Of a stretch of DNA of 13,265 nucleotides, positions 1 through 9,012 are shown in pieces. Under the pieces are notes generated by a model. That model saw only the letters and a program-made list of their open reading frames with translations, had not been told where the DNA came from and made no database searches. The position numbers and the translations under genes were made by a program. Position 1 is the stretch's first letter. Each line of letters starts with the position of its first letter. This DNA comes from Coemansia sp. RSA 1804 (Eukaryota; Kickxellomycota; Kickxellomycetes; Kickxellales; Kickxellaceae): the NCBI GenBank assembly GCA_027578815.1, contig JANBTH010000644.1, positions 1 to 13,265 on the forward strand, given 5' to 3'.

Positions 1-3000
1 TCAAACGCTGCGCCATTGACTGCGAGCTCTGTGGTTGGGAACCCGTCAGATCCCAACTCTGCCAAATGCGCTCCAACGGCTCCCTTTACCGGCTCCATCG
101 TGTCAACATCCATCCACTGTATCTCGTCGTCGTGCGTCTTGCACTCGCCGAGCAGCACTCTGCTTCCTGTTGGGATCATTCCGCACTGTCGCGCAATGTA
201 GATTCCAGTCAGAGCAGTGTCTCCTGTAATCATCACAGTGCGCGTCGAGCCGTGCTTGAGTTCGGCAATTGCCCGCTCGGTGTCGTCTTTGAGCATGTTT
301 TTGAACACAATTAATCCAAGCAGATCGCATCCGCTCTCGAGCTCGTCCTGCGTGAGATCCTTGATGTGTGCAGGGTCGGCGATGTCTATTGTCTTGTGCG
401 CAAACGCCAGCACATAGCACCCCTCGCGCGCAAGTCTTGCACACGACTCGTCGTAGCTGCCTGGCACTGATTGGGCCCGCGAAAGTCCCTTGATCCGCTC
501 AAACGACCCCTTAACAAACACATGGAGTGTACCCGTGGCTTCGTCAAGAACAGTCACCGACATTGACGCCCGGGCGTGCACAAACTCAAAGCGCCGAACT
601 ACGTGAAGCTTGCCAAATGTGCATTCCTCTGATGGAATCACCGCATCAAGGTACTCGGGCGCAGGATCCATGGTTGCCTTTGATGCGCGGAACTGTTCAA
701 TGTCCACAGGGTTTCCAATCAGCTGTCCGTTCAGCTCTGTGACCGCATGGCAGCTCGCCACAGCCTGTTGGAAAAGTGTGCTGGTTTCTGGCAATCTGCT
801 TTCAAGCGGTTCAAATGCGCCAGCAGATGGATCAACGCACTGTCCGCCGTAGAACTCGAGTCCCTCTCTCGTCAGCGTCCCTGTCTTGTCAAAGCAGAAC
901 ATCTGCACCTTGCCTGCAATCATGATCCGTTGTGGATCCACACAGTACACCTGCTTCTTGCGCAAACGCACCGCCGCAACCGACTGCCCAATAACCATTG
1001 CAGCTGGCAGGATAGGCGAGCAGAGCTGGCTCAGTGAAAACACTCCAAAGAACACAATGGCCGTGCTGTTGCCCTGGTAAAGGTACCCAGCCATGCCCAT
1101 GACAAACCCAGCGTACAGAACAAGAATAAAGATAACGATACGCATCTGCTCGTTGAAGACAAAGGTGATCGGGTTCGGAAACAGGATCTTGCGCACAAGC
1201 TGCCCTTTCTCCGACATTGTGCCCGTGTGCCATACGAGAGCAAGCACGCGGTCGCTTTCCAGACTGTCTGCAGACTTTGCCACCGGCTGCACCTGCGACA
1301 CAATTGTGCCGGCAAAGAGCGTCGATATCTTGCCAGAACCCAAGTGGTCGTAGTGCCCGTCGTCAATGTGCAGAGGGAACTTGCGAATCGGCAGGGGTTC
1401 TCCAGTCAACGACGACTCGTTCATAATTGCCGTGCCTGACAACAGGATGCAGTCGCACGACATGTGTGCACCCGATGCAATCTCTATAACATCGCCGGTT
1501 ACCAGATGTCTGGTTGTCATTGTAGCCCACTTGCCATCGCGCAGCACCATGACCTCCTCCTCCTGCTCTGCCATGCGTTTCAGACGCCGCTCGGACTGCA
1601 TGCGCAGTGCAACCTTGATGGTTGCCGATAAGAGGATTATTCCAGTGTCAACTAGCCCGACCTGGTAGTACGCGTAAAAATAGAACGCCCAGAGGAAGAT
1701 GAACTGGTATATGTAGAAGAACCCAAAGAACTCGCGTGCAAACGCCTTAAAGATATTGGGCACCTTTACTTCAATAAAATTGGGTCCAACAAGCTCTTGT
1801 CGGCTAAACGCCTCTTCTGACGACAGACCCCGCGCCTGCTGAACAAGGCTGCGGTGGTTGGTGCCAAGGTCAAACTCAAAGGGCGCAAACTGGCCCGTCG
1901 AGCTGTCGTAGATGTAGCGGGTGCACTGGTATGTGAAATAGGTGAGATTTCCGCTGGTCACATCAACTCTGCACGTTGTGTAGTCTCTGTCCCTGCTAAG
2001 CGCAGCGATCAGCCTTTCGGTGAGCTGGTTGATGCGTTGCTGGATCCAGCTGATCTTTTCCTCGACAAGCTTTATGCTGTGCACGGGCCGGATGATGCAC
2101 ACAAACTGGCCCTTGCAAGGCAGCGTCCGGATGCGAAAGTAGTTGCGAAAATGCGGCTTGACGATATACAGTGTAATGAGAATTATGAAGGTTATGCCCC
2201 ACACAAGCAGGAATGTGGCCAATTGAAGGAAATCGCTCTCGTATGACAGGCTGTAGGCAACACCATGCCGCGAACCAGGAAGCGAGCCATAGTAGTCGGC
2301 CGTCCACACGCCCATGTAGCAGATCCACAGTATCGTGACAACAGCGATATACCACACGCATAATGTGCCAAAGATGTTGTTGTTGTAGCCAAAGAGTGTG
2401 ATCCCCTGGCCCAGCGACGATGCTTGGTCGCCAGCTGTCTTTGTTGACGATGCAGGGCGCTTTTCGGTAGCCAAATCGTCCTTGGATTCATTGCCGCCAG
2501 AATGAGGTTTATTAATGGCAGGTTTGGCAATGCCATCGTCGGGGTCTTCAGCACCCAGCATGCTTGCTCCTTCAGTCTCCCGGGCATCTGGACTGTTTGC
2601 CATTTTGGTTGCTGAGCGGATACTGCGCTCGGCCCAGTACTTGTACACGGACCACATTAAAGTAAATAGCGCCAGTGCTCCGTTTACAGAGAATGTAGCC
2701 AGCCAGTAGCTCTCGTTGTATTTGTAGTTCGGTGGCGGTGCGGCTGGACACTCGGCCCACACAGAGTCGATACCGTCGCCAATCCACGAAGAACCCCAGA
2801 CGCCAACTGTCTTTGACTGGTCAGCTATTTCCGCCTGAGAACCGCAGGCGCTGCGAATATCAAACTTGGACTCCCATGGACGGAACCCGTATATCGTAAC
2901 ATTCGGAATGGTCATGCATGGAACAAGGTCTACGGCCTCGTCGGGAAGTTTTCTCCCGCTGCGCTTGCAGTGGCAGGGATTATTTGCCTGGATCTTGTCC

Positions 3001-3269
3001 GTGCATTGGCTGTGGCATTGGCCGTCTGCGCAAAATGTTTGCCCATCTGGACAAGACGGCTGCAGTGAGGATGGGCAGTTGCTGGTATCGGTGACACAGA
3101 GCCTGCTACACACAATGTCCTTCTTCTCTCGCAGCTTGCACTCGTTGCCATGAGCATCGTATCTGTTTACATCATGCCAGAGCTGGTTTGAGGTTACAGG
3201 CCGTGCACACAGAAGCACAGTAGCTGCCCAGAGAAGCAACAGCGCTATTGTCTGCGTCAGTCGTGACAT
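1..3269 (-). CDS. P5B-type P-type ATPase (ATP13A2/Ypk9-like), 3' end missing
   Basis: Partial gene: 1089 residues without a stop, running off the left edge. P5B pumps are endolysosomal or vacuolar transporters, with polyamines as the known substrate of animal ATP13A2. Seen: a signal-peptide-like N-terminus (about 1-27), a Cys-rich segment with 13 Cys (43-174), a first membrane helix (188-209), and hydrophobic segments near 297-318 and 347-370. The P5B signature VGPNFIEVKVP (494-504) is followed by M1-M2. Then come the actuator TGE (622-624), M3, M4 with SPILP (751-755), and the phosphorylation motif CFDKTGTLT with catalytic D794. Nucleotide-domain landmarks include KGSF and MITGD (to D1017). 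The hinge GDGxND and M5-M10 lie outside the window. The PQRI segment before DKTG and an M4 that is not PPELP favour P5B over P5A (Spf1). The start is the first in-frame ATG and opens the signal peptide. No intron or frameshift was seen in the hand translation. Several motif residues differ from consensus (see findings). Assignment is strong; substrate is inferred. Confidence 0.92.
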   Translation of the reverse strand, partial: MSRLTQTIALLLLWAATVLLCARPVTSNQLWHDVNRYDAHGNECKLREKKDIVCSRLCVTDTSNCPSSLQPSCPDGQTFCADGQCHSQCTDKIQANNPCHCKRSGRKLPDEAVDLVPCMTIPNVTIYGFRPWESKFDIRSACGSQAEIADQSKTVGVWGSSWIGDGIDSVWAECPAAPPPNYKYNESYWLATFSVNGALALFTLMWSVYKYWAERSIRSATKMANSPDARETEGASMLGAEDPDDGIAKPAINKPHSGGNESKDDLATEKRPASSTKTAGDQASSLGQGITLFGYNNNIFGTLCVWYIAVVTILWICYMGVWTADYYGSLPGSRHGVAYSLSYESDFLQLATFLLVWGITFIILITLYIVKPHFRNYFRIRTLPCKGQFVCIIRPVHSIKLVEEKISWIQQRINQLTERLIAALSRDRDYTTCRVDVTSGNLTYFTYQCTRYIYDSSTGQFAPFEFDLGTNHRSLVQQARGLSSEEAFSRQELVGPNFIEVKVPNIFKAFAREFFGFFYIYQFIFLWAFYFYAYYQVGLVDTGIILLSATIKVALRMQSERRLKRMAEQEEEVMVLRDGKWATMTTRHLVTGDVIEIASGAHMSCDCILLSGTAIMNESSLTGEPLPIRKFPLHIDDGHYDHLGSGKISTLFAGTIVSQVQPVAKSADSLESDRVLALVWHTGTMSEKGQLVRKILFPNPITFVFNEQMRIVIFILVLYAGFVMGMAGYLYQGNSTAIVFFGVFSLSQLCSPILPAAMVIGQSVAAVRLRKKQVYCVDPQRIMIAGKVQMFCFDKTGTLTREGLEFYGGQCVDPSAGAFEPLESRLPETSTLFQQAVASCHAVTELNGQLIGNPVDIEQFRASKATMDPAPEYLDAVIPSEECTFGKLHVVRRFEFVHARASMSVTVLDEATGTLHVFVKGSFERIKGLSRAQSVPGSYDESCARLAREGCYVLAFAHKTIDIADPAHIKDLTQDELESGCDLLGLIVFKNMLKDDTERAIAELKHGSTRTVMITGDTALTGIYIARQCGMIPTGSRVLLGECKTHDDEIQWMDVDTMEPVKGAVGAHLAELGSDGFPTTELAVNGAAF

Positions 3270-3303
3270 TGGTAAAAGAAAAACTAAACACCCAGCCAAG
3301 TAT

Positions 3304-3311
3304 ATTATATA
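3304..3311 (-). promoter_or_regulatory. TATA-like element upstream of the ATPase gene
   Basis: On the minus strand this reads TATATAAT, about 35 nt before the ATPase start codon. If it works as a TATA box the 5' leader must be very short. The whole spacer is AT-rich, so a chance match is possible. Confidence 0.3.
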
Positions 3312-3866
3312 AGCGAGGTAGAAAAGTATAAAAAGATAAAGAAAAAAAGATAATTTGAATGTTGCCAGAAAAATGAGAAGAGGCGGCCGTGGCAATTGTT
3401 CACACCTTTTTTTTAGAGAAAATTTCGACTAGAATACACACTAGCATATGAAAGATTGATTAATCGACCGAGACGCGGAGCCAGAGCGATTTAAATAATG
3501 TTTTAGTGCTATGGCCGGTCAGCTAGCTTGCCCACATGGCCGTGCATTCCATTGAGTATTGCGAGAAAAGTAAAGAAAGGGGGACTGCTGGATAATTCGG
3601 CTCTTTTTTATGGATTGGGGTGCGAGTTCCTTTTTTATTTTTGATAAACACGATAATGTTCTATAGAATATTGACTAGCATATTTTCGATTCTTTAATTC
3701 ATTGAAAAAAGGCAAATAGTTTTATGCACCAGTTTCAGTTTCCCCAGAATACATCTGATTATGTAGCAATAATACGCGCACCAAGGAGAATGCTAAAAAA
3801 GAGTGAAAGAGAGCGAGGAGCGGAGCGTTGGACATGCCAAATATCGCCGCAACATGAGGCTGTGAA

Positions 3867-3897
3867 AATCAACAGATAAGACCAAAGTCTGTTGGTT
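3867..3897 (+). repeat. Imperfect inverted repeat / possible RNA hairpin
   Basis: AATCAACAGA pairs with TCTGTTGGTT around an 11-nt loop. Seven inner base pairs are perfect. In a plus-strand RNA three more form, one of them G-U. The same wobble would be an A-C mismatch in a minus-strand RNA. A stem this short can occur by chance. Confidence 0.3.
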
Positions 3898-4430
3898 GAC
3901 GTCGTTAACGGCAAAGACATTGAATTGTGTTGGGGGAGCTTGAAAGAACACCATACCGATTTGACTGAGCGCGTTTGATTGTCCAAGATTAGAGGCGCGA
4001 CTCAAGTTTATTAACATGTGGATCAAGACGTCATTCGCAGAGATCATTAAAAATACGAAATATGGTAAACAAAAATAAAAAAACAGGTTTTCTGGAAAGG
4101 TGACTGGCACCCATATACAAGCGCCGATTTCAAAAACACGCAGTCAGGTCATTCCAGTGTTTCGCATCGCCAAAAGTCAACAGATCTTTTTATTCACCGA
4201 ATTGTTTTTTATTTACTTGTTGACAAAACTCTTGCTTCTGTTGTCGTTTCTGCCACTTTTGATGATGATGATGATGCTGTCATGACGAGCCCTAGTTCTT
4301 TATTTCATCGTCTCTTTCTCTCATGTTTATACACTCCTTCCATGCTCTATCTATATTAATACCATCTGTCAGCCATTTCATTTAAGCAACATCACAGAGA
4401 ACAATCCAACCGTTATCTGAAAAGGGAAAA

Positions 4431-5133
4431 ATGGACCAGTCGCCATTGGTCCATGTATTTAGTCTTCACAAATTGCGCAGCACAGCTAGTACAGATTGTA
4501 GTTCAGAGACTTGCGGAGCTTTATTAGGAAGGCTTCGAGTAGCAGAACATACTGAGAAATACCCAACCACACCTCCCTTCCATATATCTGCAGGCAGCCT
4601 TGTTTTTAGAGATTTATACGGTCAGAACCACGCTTTGTTAAACGACGCGAGTAATGGTCTAACAGCCAAAGGAGTTGATGAGATTCGTTGCGAAGCTCTT
4701 TGCTCCCAACCTAGTTGGTTTTCTGCCGATATAATGGTTCTGCTCACGCATTGGCGCTATATACCGCCGCCATCGCCACTCAGGGGCCAGGAATCGGCTG
4801 CCTGGGCTTATATTGAAGTGCTTTCCTCGCCAATACTCGTTCCTTCCACGTTACATCCTCCAAGAACTAAATGCCCGTTATCCTGGTGGATAGGAAATCA
4901 GGTATATCCCGATGCCGATGTTGAGAAGCATTTTATAGAGACATTCCGTGCACTGCCACAAGATACCATTGACTCTGTTGCCCAGCTATTGGAGAGACAA
5001 AGAGACAAGCAAGGAGAACTTCAAGTACGTGGCAGAGATAGCGATGTGGAGATATCCGACTCTAGCCTGGAATTTGACATATACCCAGAGGGCCAAAAAA
5101 GAAGGAGAAGGAAGAGGCATAAAGGTAGCTCTG

Positions 5134-5188
<55 letters not shown>

Positions 5189-8100
5189 CGCGGTATCAAT
5201 CATGGGACGTATATCAGCAATAAGCTCATTAATTGGCTCCGCTTCCAGCAACGAGGATGATAGTGTGGTAAAGTTCTTGGTCGACATTGAGATTAACACA
5301 GCAGCAATGTGTGGCATTACTAGCAACATGACAGTCTATAGAGACGCCGAGAGGGTTCGGTTGACCCATGCACCTGTACTTGTTGCTGGCAGTCGCTTTC
5401 TTGGCTTGTTTGCTTCGCTGTGTGTGGATGATTCGGTGTTTGCGACTCGTTTGAATGCAGTGACGATCTACACTGATAACTCAAAGGCAGAGCCGGTATT
5501 TACGACCTCTGAGACCTCAGAGATCCTGAAGGTTGATGGCTTTGAGTGCCTAAACGATAGCCATACAAACAATCCGCGCTCTTCACAGGCCTCATTTAGT
5601 CAAGCATCGCAGGAAGCCCTTCTTGCTAGCATTTCCACGGATGGATTCAGAAGCGATAGTCGCAGCAATGATGGCCACAATAGCTTGACTGGGAAGTCAC
5701 AGACAGCACTCGGTCAGGAAACACATGCGCTTGGATCCAACAACGCTCAGTCCCAGCACCAATGCCAATCATCTAATGACATGCATCTGCTGGTTAACAA
5801 AGGAAGGCTGGAGAGCTACTCTGGCGAAATAACTAATGTTGTTGACTTTATGCTAGGAATATACGTCATCGACAACGCTCACCTGCTGATGCTAACATAC
5901 TGGCCGCTTCTCACGCCGCTTACTCCGTTGCGTCGAGGAACTCGTGTGACATTAGACAACGTCCATGTTATATTGCTATCCAACTCAAGATGCTACAACT
6001 GGACGTGGTTTGAAAAGGTATCAGGATTACAGCAACAAGCAACCTCCGCAACCAAAGAGGAGAACCGCGTTCTGGTTTTTGGTGCTTGCGCACGAACTCT
6101 GGTTCGTATCACTGAGTTCCCAACCAACAGTAGTCCATGTGAACTGCCGTGCATTCTCGATCGCTCTCTTGTGGCAGCAGTGGTGGGCGGATCACTGGGA
6201 CTGGTTCATATGATTGAAAGCGTCGAAGCGTTCTGGAATTTGCAATCAAAGTTTTCTGCTGGTTTGAGGGACAGAGGAAAGAAGAGCGACGAGGCTAATG
6301 AGCTTTGTTTGAACTCGTTGCAGCTTGTTAAAATTGCGTTGAAATTGACAAAAGCACATACTGCTTCCCGTATGGATCAAAATGCGCCTACACGTAATTT
6401 ATGTGCCGAGTTTTTGAATCACCAAAAGAGCTGCTGTGTCGATGCAACCACAGCCCCAGAGCCTATGAGGGTTGTTTCGCTGCGGAGCATTATACAGCGA
6501 TTCGTCGATTGGCAAACCCGCCATAAAACAAAAAACGGTTTGGACTCAAAAAGCGAGGGTGAAAACACATCGGCCTCAGAAAACCTGATAAGGAATGGTA
6601 GTGGGAATGAGGTGCAGGTGGTCAAGGTGTATCCGCCAAGTCTTCAGCTGGAAGGGATTCCTATCCTAGGTCGGGTCGTTATTAATGATCGTGGAAGCGT
6701 ATACCTCCAAGATGATACAGGCATCATCAAGATTCTGCCACATTTTGGATTTGGAAGAAGCAAAGAGATGACCGAAAATTACCCGACATTCCCTAGCCAA
6801 CGGCACATTGGCCATATATACGCCTGGAGCAGCTGGTGCTTTCTCAGTGAGCAGATTGACGTTGGTAGCGTTATTGGAAAGGACGAGAGAAGGAGGCCTA
6901 CAAGCATGATGCTTGCACCTGCCGATTCGGTGTTTAGTCTTGTGTACGCATCGGTGTCTGATCCACATGTGCTATATGAGGATCATACATTTGGGGGCGT
7001 TAGTGGCTATAGCAAAACATTGCATTTTGAGAGAGAGAAAGGCAGCGGTTCTGTACTGAGCCGTCTAGATTCGAAAGCCACGGCTCAATGTTTTGTATTT
7101 ATCGTGCGTTCGGCAAAATCTCAGCTATATCCTTCGGAAACAAAGGCCCATGGGTTTCAAGTAAAGGTGGCGGTTTCTGGAGTAGCACTTAAAGCTGACC
7201 TTTACCAACTCCATTCACAATTTGCACCACAAGAGCAGTCGGTAGGCAGTTCCGAAAAAGTGCTGAATATTGGTCGTATTGATGAGAAGGATCTAGACGA
7301 GTGCATTTTGATACTATCGCTTGATGAGACCCCAGCACTTTTGGAGCCAGATACTGCGTATGTCGTGTGTATACATGATTCAACACTCACTGGTAAAATC
7401 GATGGAAGTAGGCTCATGAATGGAGGAAGATTGGCTTCTGGAACCGGGTCGGCTATATGTATCAAGATTGGCAAGCATGACCATCTACACCCTGTAAATA
7501 TCACTATGAGCAGCCCACCAAGAGACGCCGAGCAAGCGGTGTTTGGCGTACCCAGACTCAGCGATGAGTTGTTTGATTTGCCGTATATCACAGCACATAC
7601 AGCGTCAGATTACGTGTTCAATGCGGTCACAATGAACAGTACAGTTTACTCTGTGCGCGACATTCATAGGTATTGCTCAGAGGCTTCTGATTCAAAACTA
7701 AAAACTGGGAAACTTGTCTCTGTGAGTGGCATTATCTTGAAGCGAGAATTACTGGAAGCAGCAGCATTTGAGGATATTGCCACCTCCAAACTTGAGTCCG
7801 TTTCTTCCGGAACATCCACCCGACAAACGCAAGTCACTGGATGTTTTAAAACCCTTTTTGTTCTCCAGGACCACGTTGATGCCACACATACCATCTCTCT
7901 GTACATAAACCTGACGAGCTTTTCACATCCGCTTGGTCTTATTCCTGGTTCGCGCGTCATTGTCCGAAATGTAGCACCAACTATTTCGCACTCAACAGGG
8001 AAGGCGTACTTGTCCGCCACTGCTATCTCAAGCATCCAAGCGGCTTTGGTAAACATGGCATCGGCAAATCGTAGAGATGAGGCGGTTACAAAATCTAGTC

Positions 8101-8822
8101 GCTGGTCTGCAAGTCAATACGCAGAGGTTGTGGATGTCCCGTTTATTGGACATCTTTATTCCCAGCACAAACTTTGGAATCGTAAACTGCATTTATCGGG
8201 GTGCTATATCGACAATGTTTCTAACATCCAGATCATTATCGTTTGCGCAAAGTGCGGCCAAGCCGTTTGCAGCATGCAGTGCTGCTGTGGCTCAAAGAAC
8301 CCCAAGATACTAAAAAGACTGGTAGCGACTAGTTCTCAGAGAAGAAAAGATGTGTATGCTGATATCAGTTTAACAGCCCAGATATCGGATGGAAGCGGCA
8401 TTGCGCTGGTAGCTGTTTCTGATGCAGATGCGCTGTGTGAGCTGCTACAGCTACCACCGCAGGACCTCGAGACTGTGTACCAGGCCGCCGCACAGTCTTC
8501 TGACGGAAAGCTGGTGTGGAAGCAGCGGAGCAGGCAGGACGGGGCCATCCAACTGACCGGAGCACAAGATCTGCTTGGAGTCGCGGTGACCGCAGTTACA
8601 AGGTCGACAGTGCTGAGCATTGAGGGAGTTCTGCAGAGCACTGAAACAGTGACAGCGGATGAGGCGGTGATGCGGTCCATTGTGAAACAAACCGTCCGCC
8701 TTGGCGGTCGAGACTGCGCAGTCAACAGATATACGACTGCCACAATATCGGCACTCAAAATGAGCCGCATGACCGCAGCAGAATGGAGCTGGAAGCTGAT
8801 AGAAAGCCTGGCGGTGATTTGA
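4431..8822 (+). CDS. CTC1: CST telomere complex subunit CTC1-like protein
   Basis: One open frame of 1463 residues, with ATG in a strong context (AAAAATGG). CTC1 is the scaffold of the CST complex (CTC1-STN1-TEN1), which binds single-stranded telomeric DNA and recruits polymerase alpha-primase for C-strand fill-in. Seen: an N-terminal OB-like segment (24-140) with HWRYIPPP; a linker with acidic-Ser patch and basic NLS-like KRRRRKRHK (223-231); 18 Asn (236-253); further OB-like segments near 255-360, 450-560, 740-790 (GRVVINDRGSVYLQDDTG) and 885-985; a CTC1-typical segment near 1140-1205 (SHPLGLIPGSRVIVRNV); and a last domain with clustered cysteines C1272, C1275, C1280, C1284-1286 like the CTC1 zinc ribbon. 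It is longer than human CTC1 (about 1217 aa), mainly through low-complexity linkers (about 200-255, 370-450). Middle segments are poorly conserved, so OB limits are approximate. Alternative: a fast-evolving RPA70-like OB protein, less likely. Confidence 0.8.
5136..5189 (+). repeat. (AAC)18 microsatellite coding polyasparagine
   Basis: Eighteen perfect AAC units lie in frame inside the CTC1-like gene and code for Asn236 to Asn253. No unit is interrupted and no synonymous AAT is used. That suggests recent expansion by slippage rather than an old selected Asn-rich domain. The tract sits just after the basic NLS-like cluster, in a linker between two OB-like segments. Confidence 0.97.
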
Positions 8823-9012
8823 TTTTATAATTGGCTTTTTCTTTATAAAGCGGGAAAATTTTGGCATGCGTTTAGAAGACTTTGCGGGGCTTGCTTTTCT
8901 TTGTTCTTTCTCTGTCAAGTTATATTCCTTGTCTTTTTGGTCCCTTCTTTCTTAATAGTATTGTATTATACCCCTTTTATTACTCTTGAACGTACAATTT
9001 TTCAAATCAGAG
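8823..9012 (+). promoter_or_regulatory. Short tandem spacer: CTC1 3' UTR and SDO1 promoter
   Basis: These 190 AT- and pyrimidine-rich bases must hold both the CTC1 transcript end and the SDO1 promoter. No AATAAA is present. T-rich runs near 8895-8990 and TATA-like TATTATA near 8964-8970 are the only candidates. Confidence 0.4.

Larger units (their letters stand above)
3270..4430. other. Divergent intergenic spacer between the ATPase and CTC1 genes
   Basis: This 1161 bp spacer should hold the promoters of both flanking genes, which point away from each other. The outer parts (3270-3780 and 4060-4430) are AT-rich with A or T runs. The middle (about 3780-4060) is more GC-balanced, and its minus strand stays open for about 105 codons. 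That frame begins at GTG and resembles nothing I know. Also seen are a 10-bp stem at 3867-3897, two CRE-like GACGTC sites near 3897 and 4027, the repeated decamer ACTAGCATAT (3440 and 3674), and a (GAT)5 run near 4261-4276. I see no tRNA box pair, snRNA or transposon end. Confidence 0.6.

Noticed and set aside
3793..4110. Minus-strand open frame of 105 codons in the ATPase-CTC1 spacer as a protein gene
   Set aside because: It opens with GTG, its first part is T-run Phe/Tyr-rich sequence and no family resemblance is visible, so it is kept only as a low-interest island.
5021..5329. Minus-strand Leu-repeat ORF opposite the polyasparagine tract
   Set aside because: It is a shadow of the AAC microsatellite (GTT/TTG read on the other strand) inside the CTC1 frame.
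8986..9012. Upstream extension of SDO1 from TTG at 8986
   Set aside because: It is not an ATG, and the SBDS family N-terminus aligns from 9013 or 9028.
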